Assembly (NCBI GenBank): GCA_920105625.2
Contig: OV050032.1
Coordinates: forward strand, 15,170,834-15,234,833
From: Clusia tigrina
Taxonomy: Eukaryota > Arthropoda > Insecta > Diptera > Clusiidae
Direction of reading: 5' to 3'
DNA length: 64,000 bases
Shown: positions 1 to 11,954 of the stretch, in pieces
Layout of the letters: the number at the start of each line of letters is the position of its first letter
How positions within the stretch are numbered: position 1 is the stretch's first letter
Translations under genes and position numbers: made by a program
The notes under the pieces: generated by a model
What the model saw: only the letters and a program-made list of their open reading frames with translations
Databases searched by the model: none
Told to the model about the DNA's origin: nothing

Positions 1-492
1 TTGTGCGCGTAACGTGTATAAAAAATGAATCACAAATTGACAGAAAACAATCATCATCGGTAGAACCCAGCACGAACACGAGTGACAGGGCATGAACTCC
101 AAACTGTCTGCCAAAGCTCAAAGCTTGGCCGCTTCATTAGAAACTGCAAAGTGGCCTGAAGTGGAAAGGAAAGGTACAAATAGATTGCCACGAGTGTCAT
201 TGTGGCTGCCTTTGGCAGGATATTTCGTTTGTGGCAGTGTCGTTTGCCACATAGCGGTGAGGTGTACAATGAAATTCGGGCGCGGACTGTTTTTCATCAA
301 AATCAAAAAGGATAAAAAACATGTCCAACATCAAACGATCGACAGCGATGATGCGAAGGAAGAACACAACTCTTAGAAATTATATATCACCCCCACTTCC
401 ACACAAGAAGTCATAACAAGGAAATTGATACGCAGTGTTGTCACACTAAAATAAGGGGAGCTTGGTTTATGTCCAGTCCTTGCCTGCCTTGT
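1..492. other. unassigned sequence
   Basis: I see no gene, repeat or mobile element here. The short open frames lack conserved features. Confidence 0.5.
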
Positions 493-907
493 TGTTCAGT
501 ATTCCTTCTCTTGTGGGCCCTTCCTGTACTCATTCCAAGCTCAAAGTACGGGTAGAAGGTGTTGCTATTGCGAGTGCATTACAAGTCGTCAATGATGTGC
601 TTACTTTCTCTCTATGAGTCCATACCCATCAGTGTCCTGTCGTTTTCTATCTTGAATAATGCTTCTAATTCTATCGCACTCGTACACTTAATTGCATGAT
701 GTTGCCTGACATGCTGTTCAGTATTCCTTCTCTTGTGGGCCCTTCCTGTACTCATTCCAAGCTCAAAGTACGGGTAGAAGGTGTTGCTATTGCGAGTGCA
801 TTACAAGTCATCAATGATGTGCTTACTTTCTCTCTATGAGTCCATACCCATCAGTGTCCTGTCGTTTTCTATCTTGAATAATGCTTCTAATTCTATCGCA
901 CTCGTAC
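493..907. repeat. tandem duplication, about 193 bp repeated at 222-bp spacing
   Basis: A segment starting TGTTCAGTATTCC at 493 recurs at 715. The two copies run in step for about 193 bases, with one difference noticed (TCGTCAATG versus TCATCAATG), and both end in CACTCGTAC. About 29 unique bases separate them. The near identity implies a recent tandem duplication. The reverse strand of each unit has a frame of about 30 codons but no recognisable family. Confidence 0.9.
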
Positions 908-1768
908 TCGTGCGTGACATACGGACGTATTTTCGAAAGCGGATCATAAATAGGATTGACAGTTGAGTTCTCTGGCGAATTGGCTGCTGCAATGACAAGT
1001 GTGATTTAAAGAAAAACTGTCAACTACGCGGCACTGTTCAGTTAAATCACATACAATGAAACTTATTTGCTAGAAAGTGGTTTCCGCATCACTCCACACA
1101 ATTCAGTGAATCGAGTTATGAGCGTGAATTAATTTTCGTGGCATTCGAAAATAAGACATTATTAATACTGTGTGACAGTGGAAAATAGATAAATATGCCG
1201 AGGTTGGGGGTGTGCACCTTGAACAGCTCACAGCACCCCCAATGGCAAGCCACGTTCACATGCGAAGCGGCTGAGCTGGCTGCTCAGACACTCATCATCG
1301 GCGTATCCGCAGACGTTTAGGGGACTCCCCCTTGAAATTGATGTAATTGCAACATTAAAATTCGTTCTTCGGTTTCCTTCGTTTCGAATTTCGCACATTT
1401 TACAAGCGAATTAATTTTATTCAGCAAAAAATTTTCCAAATGCGTGTGTCAGCGGCGCATGAATTGAGGAGGTTGTCATGTCGCATTTATTTATGCCATA
1501 TTTTCAGCTCCACTTGCCACAAAAAAAAGCCAGTAAAAAATCAAATTGAAATTGAGGCGGCCGTGGCGGCAGTGGCAGAGGAGATACAGGCACAAGTTAA
1601 AAACGGAAAAAACAAAAAACTCCTAGCCCCCCCCCCCCTTGGACGAAAAGGAAAGCAAAAAAAAGAAAACCAAATTACAGATAAAATCTTTCCACTCAAA
1701 CGAATTGGCGCGGAAAAATGTCAAACGTAAATTTTCGCATTTTACAATTGGAGGCATTCATTTTGTAA
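908..1768. other. unassigned sequence with a C11 run and a small hairpin
   Basis: No gene is recognised. A perfect 9-base stem (TTGGGGGTG at 1204-1212 with CACCCCCAA at 1234-1242) and a run of 11 C at 1627-1637 are the only structures seen. Confidence 0.45.
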
Positions 1769-1815
1769 ATTGTTGTTGTTGTTGTTGTTGCTGCTGCTGC
1801 TGCTGCTACTGTAGT
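1769..1815. repeat. TTG/CTG trinucleotide repeat (opa type)
   Basis: About seven TTG units pass into about seven CTG units. The frames would encode Cys, Leu or Ala runs on this strand and Gln/Asn/Ser runs on the other. Neither is flanked by complex coding sequence, so I read it as non-coding. Confidence 0.85.
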
Positions 1816-2014
1816 TGTGGCAGCTCCCGTTGTTATTGCAGCTGCTGCTGTTGCTTCGTCCTGCGTTGTTGTTGCCGTTGTTTACTGCTTCCACAGCCAC
1901 TGCGAAGGTGGCGTCTGTGTGGAACTGTGCTCCGCTTGTTTTTACAAACTGAATGCAGACACGTGTAATGGATATGCCTGTAAGTGGGCTGGTGGGTGTG
2001 ACTGTTTGCATATA

Positions 2015-2130
2015 AGTGTGTGTGTGTCTCTCTCCGTGTGTGCCTCTGTCCGTGTGTGTGTCGCTGTGTGTTTCTGTGTGCGTGTTTGTGTTTGTATAGC
2101 TGTGGGCATGTGTGGCTGTGTGTATTTAAC
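2015..2130. repeat. imperfect GT-rich tract
   Basis: This is a cryptic GTGTGT tract interrupted by CT and CC dinucleotides (GTGTCTCTCT, GTGTGCCTCTG and similar). The overlapping open frames are compositional artefacts. Confidence 0.7.
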
Positions 2131-2376
2131 AAAAGCGAAAACTGAAATTTATTTGATACGCCATCGCGCCACCTTTCGCCACACATGCCAACTTGCCACT
2201 TTGCTACCCAGGCTGCTCCGGATGCGCAAAAAGCTGATTTAACGATTCACAAAAGTTTGTACAAAAACAGCAAAAAATGCATTAAACAGCAAAAAAGGAA
2301 TTAAAGCAGACTAAAATGAGAACCTAAAAAAGAACACAAAAAAAAAGAATACACCGAAAAAAAGCGAACGCAATGG

Positions 2377-2405
2377 AAACAAACAAACAAACAAACAAAC
2401 AAAAA
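2377..2405. repeat. CAAA tetranucleotide repeat
   Basis: About six to seven uninterrupted AAAC units lie in an A-rich stretch (2250-2420). Confidence 0.8.
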
Positions 2406-2518
2406 ACACAAAAAACAGTTGCTAAAGTTTATTTGTTTACCGTAGAGTAAAAAGCTCTTGACGACCTCATTACTGCAGGAACAAACAGCGCAGCAACACG
2501 GCAGCTACACCAGCAAAC

Positions 2519-2520
2519 AC

Positions 2521-2554
<34 letters not shown>

Positions 2555-2556
2555 AT
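2519..2556. repeat. CAA trinucleotide repeat
   Basis: About ten AAC units carry a few point changes. The frame would encode an Asn run, but no gene structure is visible around it. Confidence 0.8.
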
Positions 2557-2855
2557 AGAAATGCAGAAAAGAACAGAAAACAAAACCCAACTACAACAAT
2601 GGCGATGCTACTCCGTGGAGGCTGTGAAAATCTGGCAAACGCCGTGCCCCGCCAAACCTCCGCTAAGATCCTCCGGCTGCTGCAGGTCCTGCAGCGCCAC
2701 AGCTGCTTAAGTTGCGCTGCGTTCAACTGCTGAGAGGAGGGTGGCGAGCAGGTGAGCAGGTGTGTTGGCGCTCGGCTACGCTGAGCTGCCGCTAAGCCGT
2801 GCACTGTGGGTGGCTGCCGTACCGTGACTTTTTTTGTGACTGACTGTGACTTTTG

Positions 2856-2915
<60 letters not shown>

Positions 2916-2921
2916 TGTGTG
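2856..2921. repeat. compound CT-GT microsatellite
   Basis: A CT run of about seven units is joined directly to a GT run of about twenty units, followed by GGGTGTGTGTG. Compound junctions like this are usual for dipteran microsatellites and are likely polymorphic. Confidence 0.92.
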
Positions 2922-3092
2922 CATGCTTGTGTGGTTGTGCATTATTTGCAGTGCAATTTATGGCAACACTGATTTAGGAGTTGGCGTTTTTTATCCTGTG
3001 ACTCCAGTTGATTTTTTCTTGCTTCTTTTCCTCGCTACCTAACGCAGCCTTGCTTCGCCACCATTGTTGTTGGAGTGCCATGTATTCGTACT

Positions 3093-3156
3093 ATTGTTGC
3101 TGTTGTTGTTATTGTTGCTGTTGTTGTTGTTGTTGTTGTTGTTGTGGTTTTTGTTG
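3093..3156. repeat. TTG trinucleotide repeat
   Basis: A near-continuous TTG run has occasional CTG and ATT interruptions. It gives all-Cys, all-Leu or all-Val frames and no credible gene. Confidence 0.88.
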
Positions 3157-3582
3157 CGGTCGTGTGGTTTTCGTAATGAATATGAGTATGAATTTATTTG
3201 TGTGTTTGTTGTGGTCCTCTTTTCATTTGTTTGTTCTGCGGCTGTAGTCGCTCGTTTTTCGTTTTCGTTTCCGTGTAATTTTTTTGCAAAATTTAGATTT
3301 TTTTTTTCTGTTTTTTTTGGGTCATAGTAATAGTTCTGGAAGCGCTCCTTAATGTCATCCTTCTGCAATGCTTTATTTTTTATATACTTTATCATATTTG
3401 CATGAATTTTCGTTTTTAATTATTTAAAGTGCTCAAGCGGCGCCAAAGCCCTCGAAGGGAGCCATCGTTGCTGTGCTAAACAAAACGCTTCGTTGCCCGC
3501 ATACAAACAGCACATGCAATTAAAGGACTCTCTGGCATACAAATCTAGTTAAACAAGTAGCAAGATTTTGGACAACATCCAT

Positions 3583-3583
3583 T

Positions 3584-3635
<52 letters not shown>

Positions 3636-3655
3636 ACAACAACAACAACAATAAT

Positions 3656-3686
<31 letters not shown>

Positions 3687-3726
3687 ACAATGACAACAAC
3701 AACAATAACAACGACAATAACAATAG
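3583..3726. repeat. long CAA/TGA-interrupted trinucleotide array
   Basis: Roughly 140 bp of CAA units carry sporadic TGA, TAA and CGA variants that would break a polyglutamine frame, so selection on a protein is unlikely. CAG-type units follow to about 3765. Confidence 0.9.
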
Positions 3727-5097
3727 CAGGACGAGATTCCAGCAGCACAACAGCAGCAACAAACTTTCCCATGTCGCACTCATGTAATCGCGCAATAATT
3801 TGCTGTTGACCAAGTCGCCACGCTATGCTGCACATATCCTGCGCCATATCCTGGTGTTTTGTTTTAGTTTGTCGCTGGCCTAATGTGCGCTAAATGCGAT
3901 TCTAAGTGGAGGTCCTGATACGTGAGCCATTTTAAAGTTTTTACCGCCGAAGTTGAGTTGTTACTCGACTGGGACTGTGGTGGCTGTGACCGGGCAGCCA
4001 TTGTCAGCCTTGTTTGTCTGGCGTGTTTGGTTACACAGACTCAATTCCGGAAATGCTCATTGCATGGACGAGCGCTCCAAACAGCGGGGCGACATATGCG
4101 CCACGGCATAAAGTCAACTGAAGTTGTCGCGCGGCGCGGCGAGGTGAGGCGTGTTGGTGAAGCTCGGCTCGCTACGATTCGAGTGGTTGCTGGTTTTACT
4201 GCTGCCATTGCTGTTGCCTTGAGATTTATGTGCTTTTCTTCTTCTTGTTTGTATTGTTGTTGCGCTTGTTTTTTCGCCTTTTTGGAGAAATTAATTTTTT
4301 CGGCTTAAATTCTTGGCCGCTGGTCTTTAGCGCTGTTGGCAGCGCACGTCTGTGCTCGGCGCATGTTTTGATTTATGGGCCACATTAGGCGCTTATGTTT
4401 ATGACTTTCCATTCTCCTCTCATTCGTCTCCACCGCTCTATGACCTGCTCCTCGTGCTGTTGTTGCTGTTGTTGCTGTAGCTGTGTAATGTGCGCGCACT
4501 TCTATTTGCGGAGTCCTCTAGCTGCGGAGCTCTGTGCTTTTGACTGATTTGTTGACATATGCGGAACATATGTCTTTATTACTCTTGACTAGTGTTATGC
4601 TTGGCTTTTAAATTGAAAAATGTGCCCCTTCATAACTTTTGGCTACAGAGTTAACAATTCGAAACGAAAAGAGCAATGTGCGTGTAAGCGCTCATTGCTT
4701 GTTTGTGGCATAATGGACCCGGACTGAGGCAATCGCCTTCTAATCTAAGCACTCATTTGTTGTAGAGCAGTGCTAGGTTCACATTGTGTTGCAACAGTAA
4801 GGAGACGACTGCCTGTGTTGTGACGTAATATGAACTTAGGGCAGAGCAAGACAATTTTAAAGCAATTGTTGATAGCCATGGAGTTTAAAATTGCCTGGAA
4901 AATTCCGCTTGCTGCAGTGATGGAAGTCATGAGGAGCCCACATGAAACACTCTTGGTCGACAGGCACGGAAAATAGCAACCTCGCTCTTTGTATGGAAAC
5001 CTTTAAGAACAGAACAACTAGTCATATATAGCACTCAGACCACAAGACATTCATTGTACTATATTTGGCGATATATTTTCCATTGAATCTACCTGAA
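3727..5097. other. unassigned sequence
   Basis: No gene or mobile element is recognised. There is a short CTG/TTG stretch near 4455-4480. Open frames are short and none resembles a known family. Confidence 0.4.
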
Positions 5098-5309
5098 ACC
5101 TTAGTAGATCCTGTGCCCCTCAGTAGCCAAAATTTGCAGTAGTTAAAATATCAGTGCCAAATACCTCGAACCTGATTCTAGCGAAAGGGGGCATGCGCAA
5201 CAGACCTTAGTATATCTTGTGCCCCTCAGTAGCCAAAGCTGCCACTAGTTAGAATGTCAGTGCCAAATCCGTCGAACCTGATTCTAGCGAAAGGGGACAT
5301 AAGCACAAA
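5098..5309. repeat. 106-bp tandem duplication inside a retroelement remnant
   Basis: The unit beginning ACCTTAG at 5098 recurs at 5204, and each ends with GCGAAAGGGG. The copies have diverged by clearly more than a few percent, so this is an older event than the 493-907 duplication. On the minus strand both units encode the same segment after a CCHC knuckle (FARIRF..FGTDIL), so the duplication lies within dead coding sequence. Confidence 0.8.
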
Positions 5310-5480
5310 AAGTGATCAACTGTCTCATTTTCGTCTCAACAGGCGTGGCAAAGTGCACTGTCTGCAGTGGCTATCTTTTGCATATGCTCATGCAAAATGA
5401 CTTGTCATCGGTCCTACCAAAGTCTACAGTCTCTTCTATCAAGTGACAGAAGAAACCTTGACGTTCTGTCTGAAATAACA
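5098..5480 (-). pseudogene. degenerate C-terminus of an RNase H/CCHC-type non-LTR retrotransposon
   Basis: Reading the minus strand from about 5470 down, scattered frames give RRDCRL then LVGPMTSHFA. These are followed by CHAC, a stop, and DENETVDHFLCLCP. Cys-x2-Cys with a downstream His and Cys, together with the ExETxxHFLCxCP context, is the zinc knuckle found after the RNase H domain in several insect non-LTR lineages. FARIRFEVFGTDIL follows, typical of the last residues of such proteins, and occurs twice because of the 106-bp duplication. Several stops and at least two frame changes show it is dead. No target-site duplication was found. The family assignment is by motif only, and the exact lineage (Loa, Jockey-like or other) is open. 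Confidence 0.6.
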
Positions 5481-8400
5481 GGCAGCATAGCCTTTGCTTC
5501 TTATAGCCCCTCATACGCGATTCTGTGGACAGGCAACCCAATCACTAGCAGTGGGCTTAATTGTGGAAAAAAGTATGGGAAGAACAGGTTACTAGAGTCT
5601 ACTACTAGAGGTAAGAACTCTCAAATCACCATAGGTAGGCATAGTGGCAGCCTTCCACGCAAAAGCACACTTAAGCACATAGAATGGCTCATTCTGATAG
5701 GCATCATAGGCAGCATAGGTGACTCAAGAACTGAATCCAACCGAGCAACCGCGTCGCCTTGAATATATGAGTTTTGTGGTGGATATGACACAAAGTGTCT
5801 GATACTTTCGGCAACACACCTCAGAGGAACTTGGCCCACTTCACACTAGAAGACACCGAAAATTTTCAGGAAGTCCACTAGGAACCCTACATGATGAAAA
5901 AGTGGTTAGAGTTATACGGCCATAGAGATTGGTGACATTATGTGATTCGCGACTATTTGCTACCCTAAGAAATTCATAGGAATCGTTACAGGTGGACACC
6001 ACTCCCAAAACCATGGACTTGTAGTGTCGCTTTCGAAATTCACTAATAACCAAAAATGCGACTTGTGACTGCCCACCACCACCTTCACCGGATTGATGCA
6101 CCTAGGCTTCTCTTTGTGGGCATCGAATCCAAAGTCCACATCACTGACTGAATTTCAGTAATGCAGTGGCAAAGTGGTACTATGTTGGACTGCTGCATGG
6201 TCCAACAAGGGTAGGAATTGTAACTTTTCATACAGCTACATTATAACAGCATTATATAAGGTTTATACGAGTGAGAGTACTAACTTGGATGTTGGGAATC
6301 TCTGTCATTCCTTCGTATATGCCGTTAATACTATCTCAGTAGGTTGAGAAAAAGCAAGAACTGATTTCTAAGCTCTGAGAATATCTAATTTGGCATCAAT
6401 CAATTCGATTTATTGTGAGATTTATGAGAATATTAGGATCCTTGGAATCGTGAATCTCCGACCTTCAAAAATATGTTGTAGACTGAACACTAATTTCTAC
6501 TGCACCAATGCAAAGAGCAGTGTCCGTCAGTTGGAAATTCCTCGACACATACAGCCATGTAAGGAAACCACGGTACTTTCCAATGCTCCAAGCTTCCGAT
6601 AAGAGTGGAACTATCACATGAAAATGTCAGAATTTCAACCTTAAACCGCACAAACCGATTTGTAGCATGCTGAGCAGCAATTTACTAATTACATTCTGAA
6701 TTGCTAACAAATTTCGGCCATGAGCCACTCAAACTGTCCAAACTGATACATGAAGTGTCCTTTATGTACTATCACACATGCTCCCCCCCCAACTCCACAG
6801 TGCGCCCTAAACGAAATTGGACTAAACTCTTACGTCACAGGACATTCAATGGCGTGGCGTGTGTGGTCACCAAACTTGTTGGAAGACCAATGAAGTGCGC
6901 CAGAACGCTTGCAAAGAATCCGACATCATTTAAACAGACCTACCAAGCCCACCTTATTGTAAATTTAAGCATTTTTGATTGAGTTAAGGACTAACACGTT
7001 TCCAACTGCTTACACAAGACATTTAGGAGTAATGAGCAAAGATTCATTTCGCAAATTAAGTGTTTTCCCCATTTACACAAGAACGAAGCAGGAACTGACT
7101 GAGTCACATACATACACACACACACACACTAACATACACTTCCATACACCATCCGCTGCGGTGGGGAGGGTGTGTACGAAATGGTGGCAGTAAAGTTGCA
7201 ATACATCGAGCAGGACACCAACAAGCCAGCGAGCGAGCGAGGAAGGAAACAAACAAAACACATTCACAGCTGACACAGAACCCTCGTCCTTGCAGCCGCA
7301 CTCGGAGGGGTTTATCTTCGCACAGTCACAGCAAGATGCGTAGGGAGTGATATAGGTACAGACACAGTGAGAGGCACAAGCAGAGCCACAAGCCGAGCGC
7401 TTACAGCCACTCATAAAAATGAGATGAGTTTTCTTTTTCATTAAAAAGGGATTCATTTGGGCCACCACACACGCATACACAATCGTACGGGCACAATCAA
7501 GGAAAGTGGCAGACAAGAGGCTCGCTTGAAAATTGAACATGTTCGCACGAGTTGGGAGCCTTCGCAAAAATTATGGGCAAAATAAAATGTTAAGAAATAC
7601 AAAGCGGATGTCAGCACAGAAGACAGCCGCACACGCACACACACCCACACCCACACACACCCACACCCACACAAAAACATACATATGCACCCATTCCATT
7701 GCATGCCCTATACCCATACAGATTCATTTCATCACATTTAAGTTCTGCCTAGCCAGCCACAAGTGATGGTGATTGTACGAGTGCCTGGCAGAGCTTGCAG
7801 ATATGGGTGAGCGGCGGAGCATGCCCATGCCTGTGCCTGTGGTCCAGAGTGAAGTGGCAGGAAGTGTCTGGGCGGCCATTCTTCACATATAGAATGTAAT
7901 TTAGCGATAAGAATTTGAATGTGTAAACAGCTGAAATGGACACTTCTTGTCAGCTTCGTCAGTTTCTTGGCAGTCTTTTCATGTACATATTGAAGTTGGG
8001 TGAATGCTCGCTGAAGGTGCGGTCTGTATGTGTTCCTGAAGAGGACCACATTCCGGGTGGATTGAGTTTCGAGCGTTTGGCCATACTTCTGATTAGAAGC
8101 ATAGCACGAGAAGCAAAGAGGATATTGGATTCAAGCTACAGTAGCAGATGACAGTCGGTGGGCAATTACACCTCATTCACTTCAAAGCTGAACTTTTGCA
8201 TATCTCAAGAACCAAATGTGAGATCCATATGAAATTTAGAACAACTGTTAAACAATCGAGACGCCTGTTTTCCTCACTAATTATTTCGATAAAGTCATTA
8301 AGCAGGCCGCAGTTATATCGGGAATGGTGTGGAAGGCAAGTCTGACATATTATCCTTTCTGAAGCGATTCCTCGTTGAGAAAAGTTTTAGGGTTGGGACG

Positions 8401-8921
8401 TCAGTTTAGTCCCTTCATTGCAGTCGCCTTTAGAATCCTTCTTTTATTCTGCTCAGCTTTTAACAACTCGTCAACACTTTGCTTCCGGAGAGCATTGATG
8501 ACACTGACAGCCACCGCCTATATTAATACAATATTCCAGAAGTTTGATTGCACGCAAGTGACTTTTTACTAATCGTTTGGAAATTCGGAAAGAGTTTCAC
8601 AATCATTGTCGCCCCTCCAATATGCATGGTATAGGGTACGAGTACTTTGGAACGTTTCACTCTGGTTCCATCAATTTTGAACACGAGCATTCAACAATTT
8701 TTCTTCCACCCGCACCGATCAGGATCAACTGCCGAAGCACCATTTGCCAGCTCTGCTCCCCTCTGCTCCCCTCTGCTTAAAACGTCTGTGCCACTCTAGA
8801 ATTAAGGTGCGAAATTATGAATTATCCTCTGAATCCACCTGCAGATCCCCATGAATCCAAAGCAGTTGATTCACTTTGTGTGCTTAGAAGAAATCAGTCT
8901 CCACATGGACAGAGCTCATAG
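5481..8921. other. unassigned sequence with CA-rich tracts
   Basis: No gene is recognised. CA tracts lie at about 7109-7130 and 7627-7676 (mixed CACACC units). A C run follows 6782. Open frames through 7070-7700 are shadows of the CA tracts. Confidence 0.4.
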
Positions 8922-9024
<103 letters not shown>

Positions 9025-9038
9025 CGAGTATATATATA

Positions 9039-9972
9039 CGAGGTGTGATAAAAAAATAACCGTTATTTTCATCTTTTCGTGAGTTACGTTTGTTCGATGT
9101 TCGCATTTTTTTTCTGTTATGTTGGCACACATGTCTGTTATATATGTTGGCAATACCAACCATTTTGGATTGTCAGTTTGTTTTTGACAGATAAAAAGGT
9201 TACTCGTGTTTTGGTGTGCTCTTCGATTTTGTACTATTCGAAAAAATGGATCAAAGAAACTGTATTCAGTTTTGTGTAAAAAATGAAATTAAATGCGCAA
9301 GGCCATTTGAAATGTTGACTCTGGCCTTTGGCGAGTCTACTATGAGCAGAACACAAGTTCAATTGTGGTATAACCGGTTTAAGGAAGGCCGAGAAGATGT
9401 CAATGACGATGCTCGTCCTGGTCGCCCGAGCACGTCAACAACCGATGCAAACGTTGACGCTGTGAATAAAATTATTTTGGATAATCGTCGAATCACTATC
9501 AGAGAGGTTGCTGGTGATGTTGGCATATCGTTCGGCTCATGCCAAGTAATTTTTACGGATGTTTTAGTCATGAAACGTGCGGCAACGAAGATTGTTCCAC
9601 AATTGCAAAATTTTGAGCAAAAACAACGTCGCATGGACATCGCTCAGGAGCTGTTTTTGGCCAAAAACAAAACCGTTATCATGCCTCAACCACCGTATTC
9701 ACCAGACTTGGCCCCCGCTGACTTTTTCCTCATTCCAAAACTTAAGACACCGACGAAAGGAAAGCGTTTTGCTACGATTGAGGAGCAAAAAGAAAAATCG
9801 AAACAGGAGCTGTTGGCGTTTCAGAAGTGTTTCGAGGATTGGAAAAAACGCTGGCATAAGTGTATTATATCTGAGGGGAATTACTTTCAAGGGGACAAGA
9901 TAGTTGTTGATGAATAAATAAATACTTTATTTTTTGATCACACAATAACGGTTCTTTTTTGATCACACCTCT
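9039..9972 (+). mobile_element. mariner transposon copy 1, internally deleted (934 bp)
   Basis: The left terminal repeat begins CGAGGTGTGAT at 9039 and the right end finishes GATCACACCTC at 9971, with a mutated last base. Each end has AACCGTTATT or its complement about 20 bases in. The left flank is TA and the element lies in a TA microsatellite. Compared with the copy at 11955-13247 it lacks about 358 internal bases, with the junction at GAGCTG|TTTTTGGCC (about 9650-9660). Flanking parts of the two copies are nearly identical, so both moved recently from a common source. Without intact transposase it is non-autonomous, but its ends could in principle be mobilised in trans. Subfamily is not assigned. 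Confidence 0.95.
9246..9917 (+). pseudogene. mariner transposase, internally deleted but still open
   Basis: The frame starts with MDQRNCIQFCVKNEIKC and stays open to TAA. The N-terminal half has the paired helix-turn-helix region (TMSRTQVQLWYNRFKEGRED, then RPSTSTTD and the second helix-turn-helix around RRITIREVAGDVGIS). The C-terminal part carries YSPDLAPADFFLIPKLK, which holds the third catalytic aspartate. The deletion removes the segments that in copy 2 carry GDESWVYGYD and HHDNAPVHS, the first two aspartates of the mariner D,D34D triad. The product would bind DNA but not cleave. At 224 residues from this ATG it is well below the usual 340-350. An upstream in-frame extension from 9216 is probably not used. 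Confidence 0.9.
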
Positions 9973-11338
9973 CTATATATGGTCCTATGGCTCCGCGGAG
10001 GAGCAAAGAGCCGCTTCATAGTTACTTACGAAAAAAGGTCATGTCTCCGGTACAGTTTGCAATTTAGTCCGTTCGATATGACAACCGCCGGCACGCCTAC
10101 AATTCTGCCTATTTGAAGCACTTTTGCCATTCGAAGCAAACTTGCGACAAAGTTGTACGAGTTGTCAGAGCACTTCCGCGTGGTGACACCCAAACGGAGG
10201 CGGCAACGTAACGGTGTAGCGTATTTGTAAACATCGCTATCGACGGACTGTGCCCATTTTTTGTACGAGTAGGTTTCCTTTTGTCGTGTGAGAGAATTTT
10301 CTGCCATTGTTGAAGTTTGTATTTGAAATTCTGATACGCGCGGCGACATTTTCTGAAATTTTAATTATTGGAAATTATGCAGTTTGAATGACATCATTTG
10401 CGGCATTTGTGGCATGTGTCGAATGCTGCATTTGACATGGTGCATGCAGAAACCGGCGAAAAGGAAAACTTTATCTCCCAGCGCTGCAACGGGTGCGGGT
10501 AGGAGTGAGGACTGCCAGCAAAGGCGCGTGCAGCTCTGCAGTTCCGATTTGAAATTCAAGTTGAAGTTTGTTTTCGGCGGTGGCGGCGGCGGCATTTTCG
10601 CTATTATTCATAAATATTCCGCATTTGTGACAGCGTGAATCACTACACACACACACACACACACAAACATATGCAGTATTTACACAACTTAAACTACATT
10701 CAATAAAATTGTTAAACTGTAACTGTCTGTCTGGCTGTCTGTTTGCCTGCCTCTCTGTTTGTCGCTCTGACTGCGCACGGTTATTCGAAATTTTTGTGTA
10801 AAATATGCGCTACAAATGCAAATGGCATGTTTGCATGTAAACACATTCCAAGTATGCACGATATAGATATGGAATATGGAACACGGAGTATGGAATGGGC
10901 ATGTGGCTGTGGGTATGGTGCATGCACGTTTCACGACAAATATGAAAACACACAAATTATGCAAATACATTACAATATCCGTACGAGTATATGTTATTTT
11001 CTTCCCGTTCTTTACGCTGCCCTGCACAGCCGAGCCCAGCCCAGCCCTGTCTTGCCTTGCCCTTTTCCTTACTCCTTCATTTAGCATAATCATTTTATGG
11101 GGTTGTGCAGATGGCACAACTCCAATACCGACAGAGCAGTGGCTGGCATGCAGTCTGGGCTGCTGCTAAAGAGACATTGCCGCAGTGGCACATGAGTTTC
11201 AATTTGCTATCTTCAATGCAGATTAGTATTGAATGGGCTTAACTAGACTTGAGCTGAATTAGAATAAAATCGATTACGAGACAAGCACCACACGGACTCG
11301 GTCTCTTCATTGGCTGATCACATTTAATATGGGCATTT
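9973..11338. other. unassigned sequence
   Basis: A CA microsatellite occupies about 10644-10664 and a GGC run lies near 10577-10592. I recognise no gene. Two of the TACGAGTA octamers lie here (10264, 10982). Confidence 0.4.
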
Positions 11339-11443
11339 CACATAATTTTATTATTATTATTACTTGAAAAACAATAACTTAATTATTATTTTACATTGTA
11401 AGGGGAGCACTAGCTGCCAGGGCCTTCAGCTCCACATAATTTT
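11339..11443 (-). mobile_element. short TAA-tailed retroposed unit, 83 bp, with 11-bp TSD
   Basis: The direct repeat CACATAATTTT occurs at 11339-11349 and 11433-11443. Between them, read on the minus strand, lies GAGCTGAAGGCCCTGGCAGC..., then TAAAATAATAATTAAG, then TTTTTCAAG and a TAA repeat. A sister copy on the plus strand is at 49718-49816 with its own TSD. The defined 5' start, variable TAA tail and TSD identify it as retroposed. It has no coding capacity. It may be the 3' end of a larger LINE or a very short SINE. Confidence 0.85.
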
Positions 11444-11954
11444 AAATAAACAATTTTAAGTAGAGAATGCGGGATTACCCACGACCAACCACGGGATACG
11501 ATGCGAGCTTCCCTAGGTAACTACTCGTATATATGTATATAGTTGGGAGAGCAAATGAGAGTTCTAGTGCACCTTTGTGAGAATATTTTGTGAATTCCTT
11601 TTCATTAGTGGGAGTGGTCCTGCCCAAAAATATCTATTTTCCGGCTGACCCCTTACGGCAACTTTTTAAATATATTTTTATTATTACGAGTCCATCCTGA
11701 ATAGAAGCCAATCTATGGAGATTTTATGTGTGGGATTTACAGTTGCCTATACTGAGAGTGGACATGCCATTTGCTTGATTTGGATCCTACATCAGTCTGG
11801 TTTAATCTCGAGTGGAGCCAATTTGTGTGCCAAGACGCATTCAATTATACACAACGTATTGGAAAAATGCCTAAAAAAAGTAAATGTTCACGGACTAAGT
11901 CAACTCAGAGGGTAATTCTGTTTAAAATTATATGCATATGTCTACTCGATTATA
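11444..11954. other. unassigned sequence
   Basis: No gene is seen. The octamer TACTCGTA lies at 11522-11529. The right end runs straight into the mariner at TA (11953-11954). Confidence 0.4.

Noticed and set aside
1742..3850. Several overlapping open frames rich in Cys, Leu, Asn or Val
   Set aside because: They are translations of TTG, CAA and GT repeats in every frame. No complex flanking coding sequence or splice structure supports a gene.
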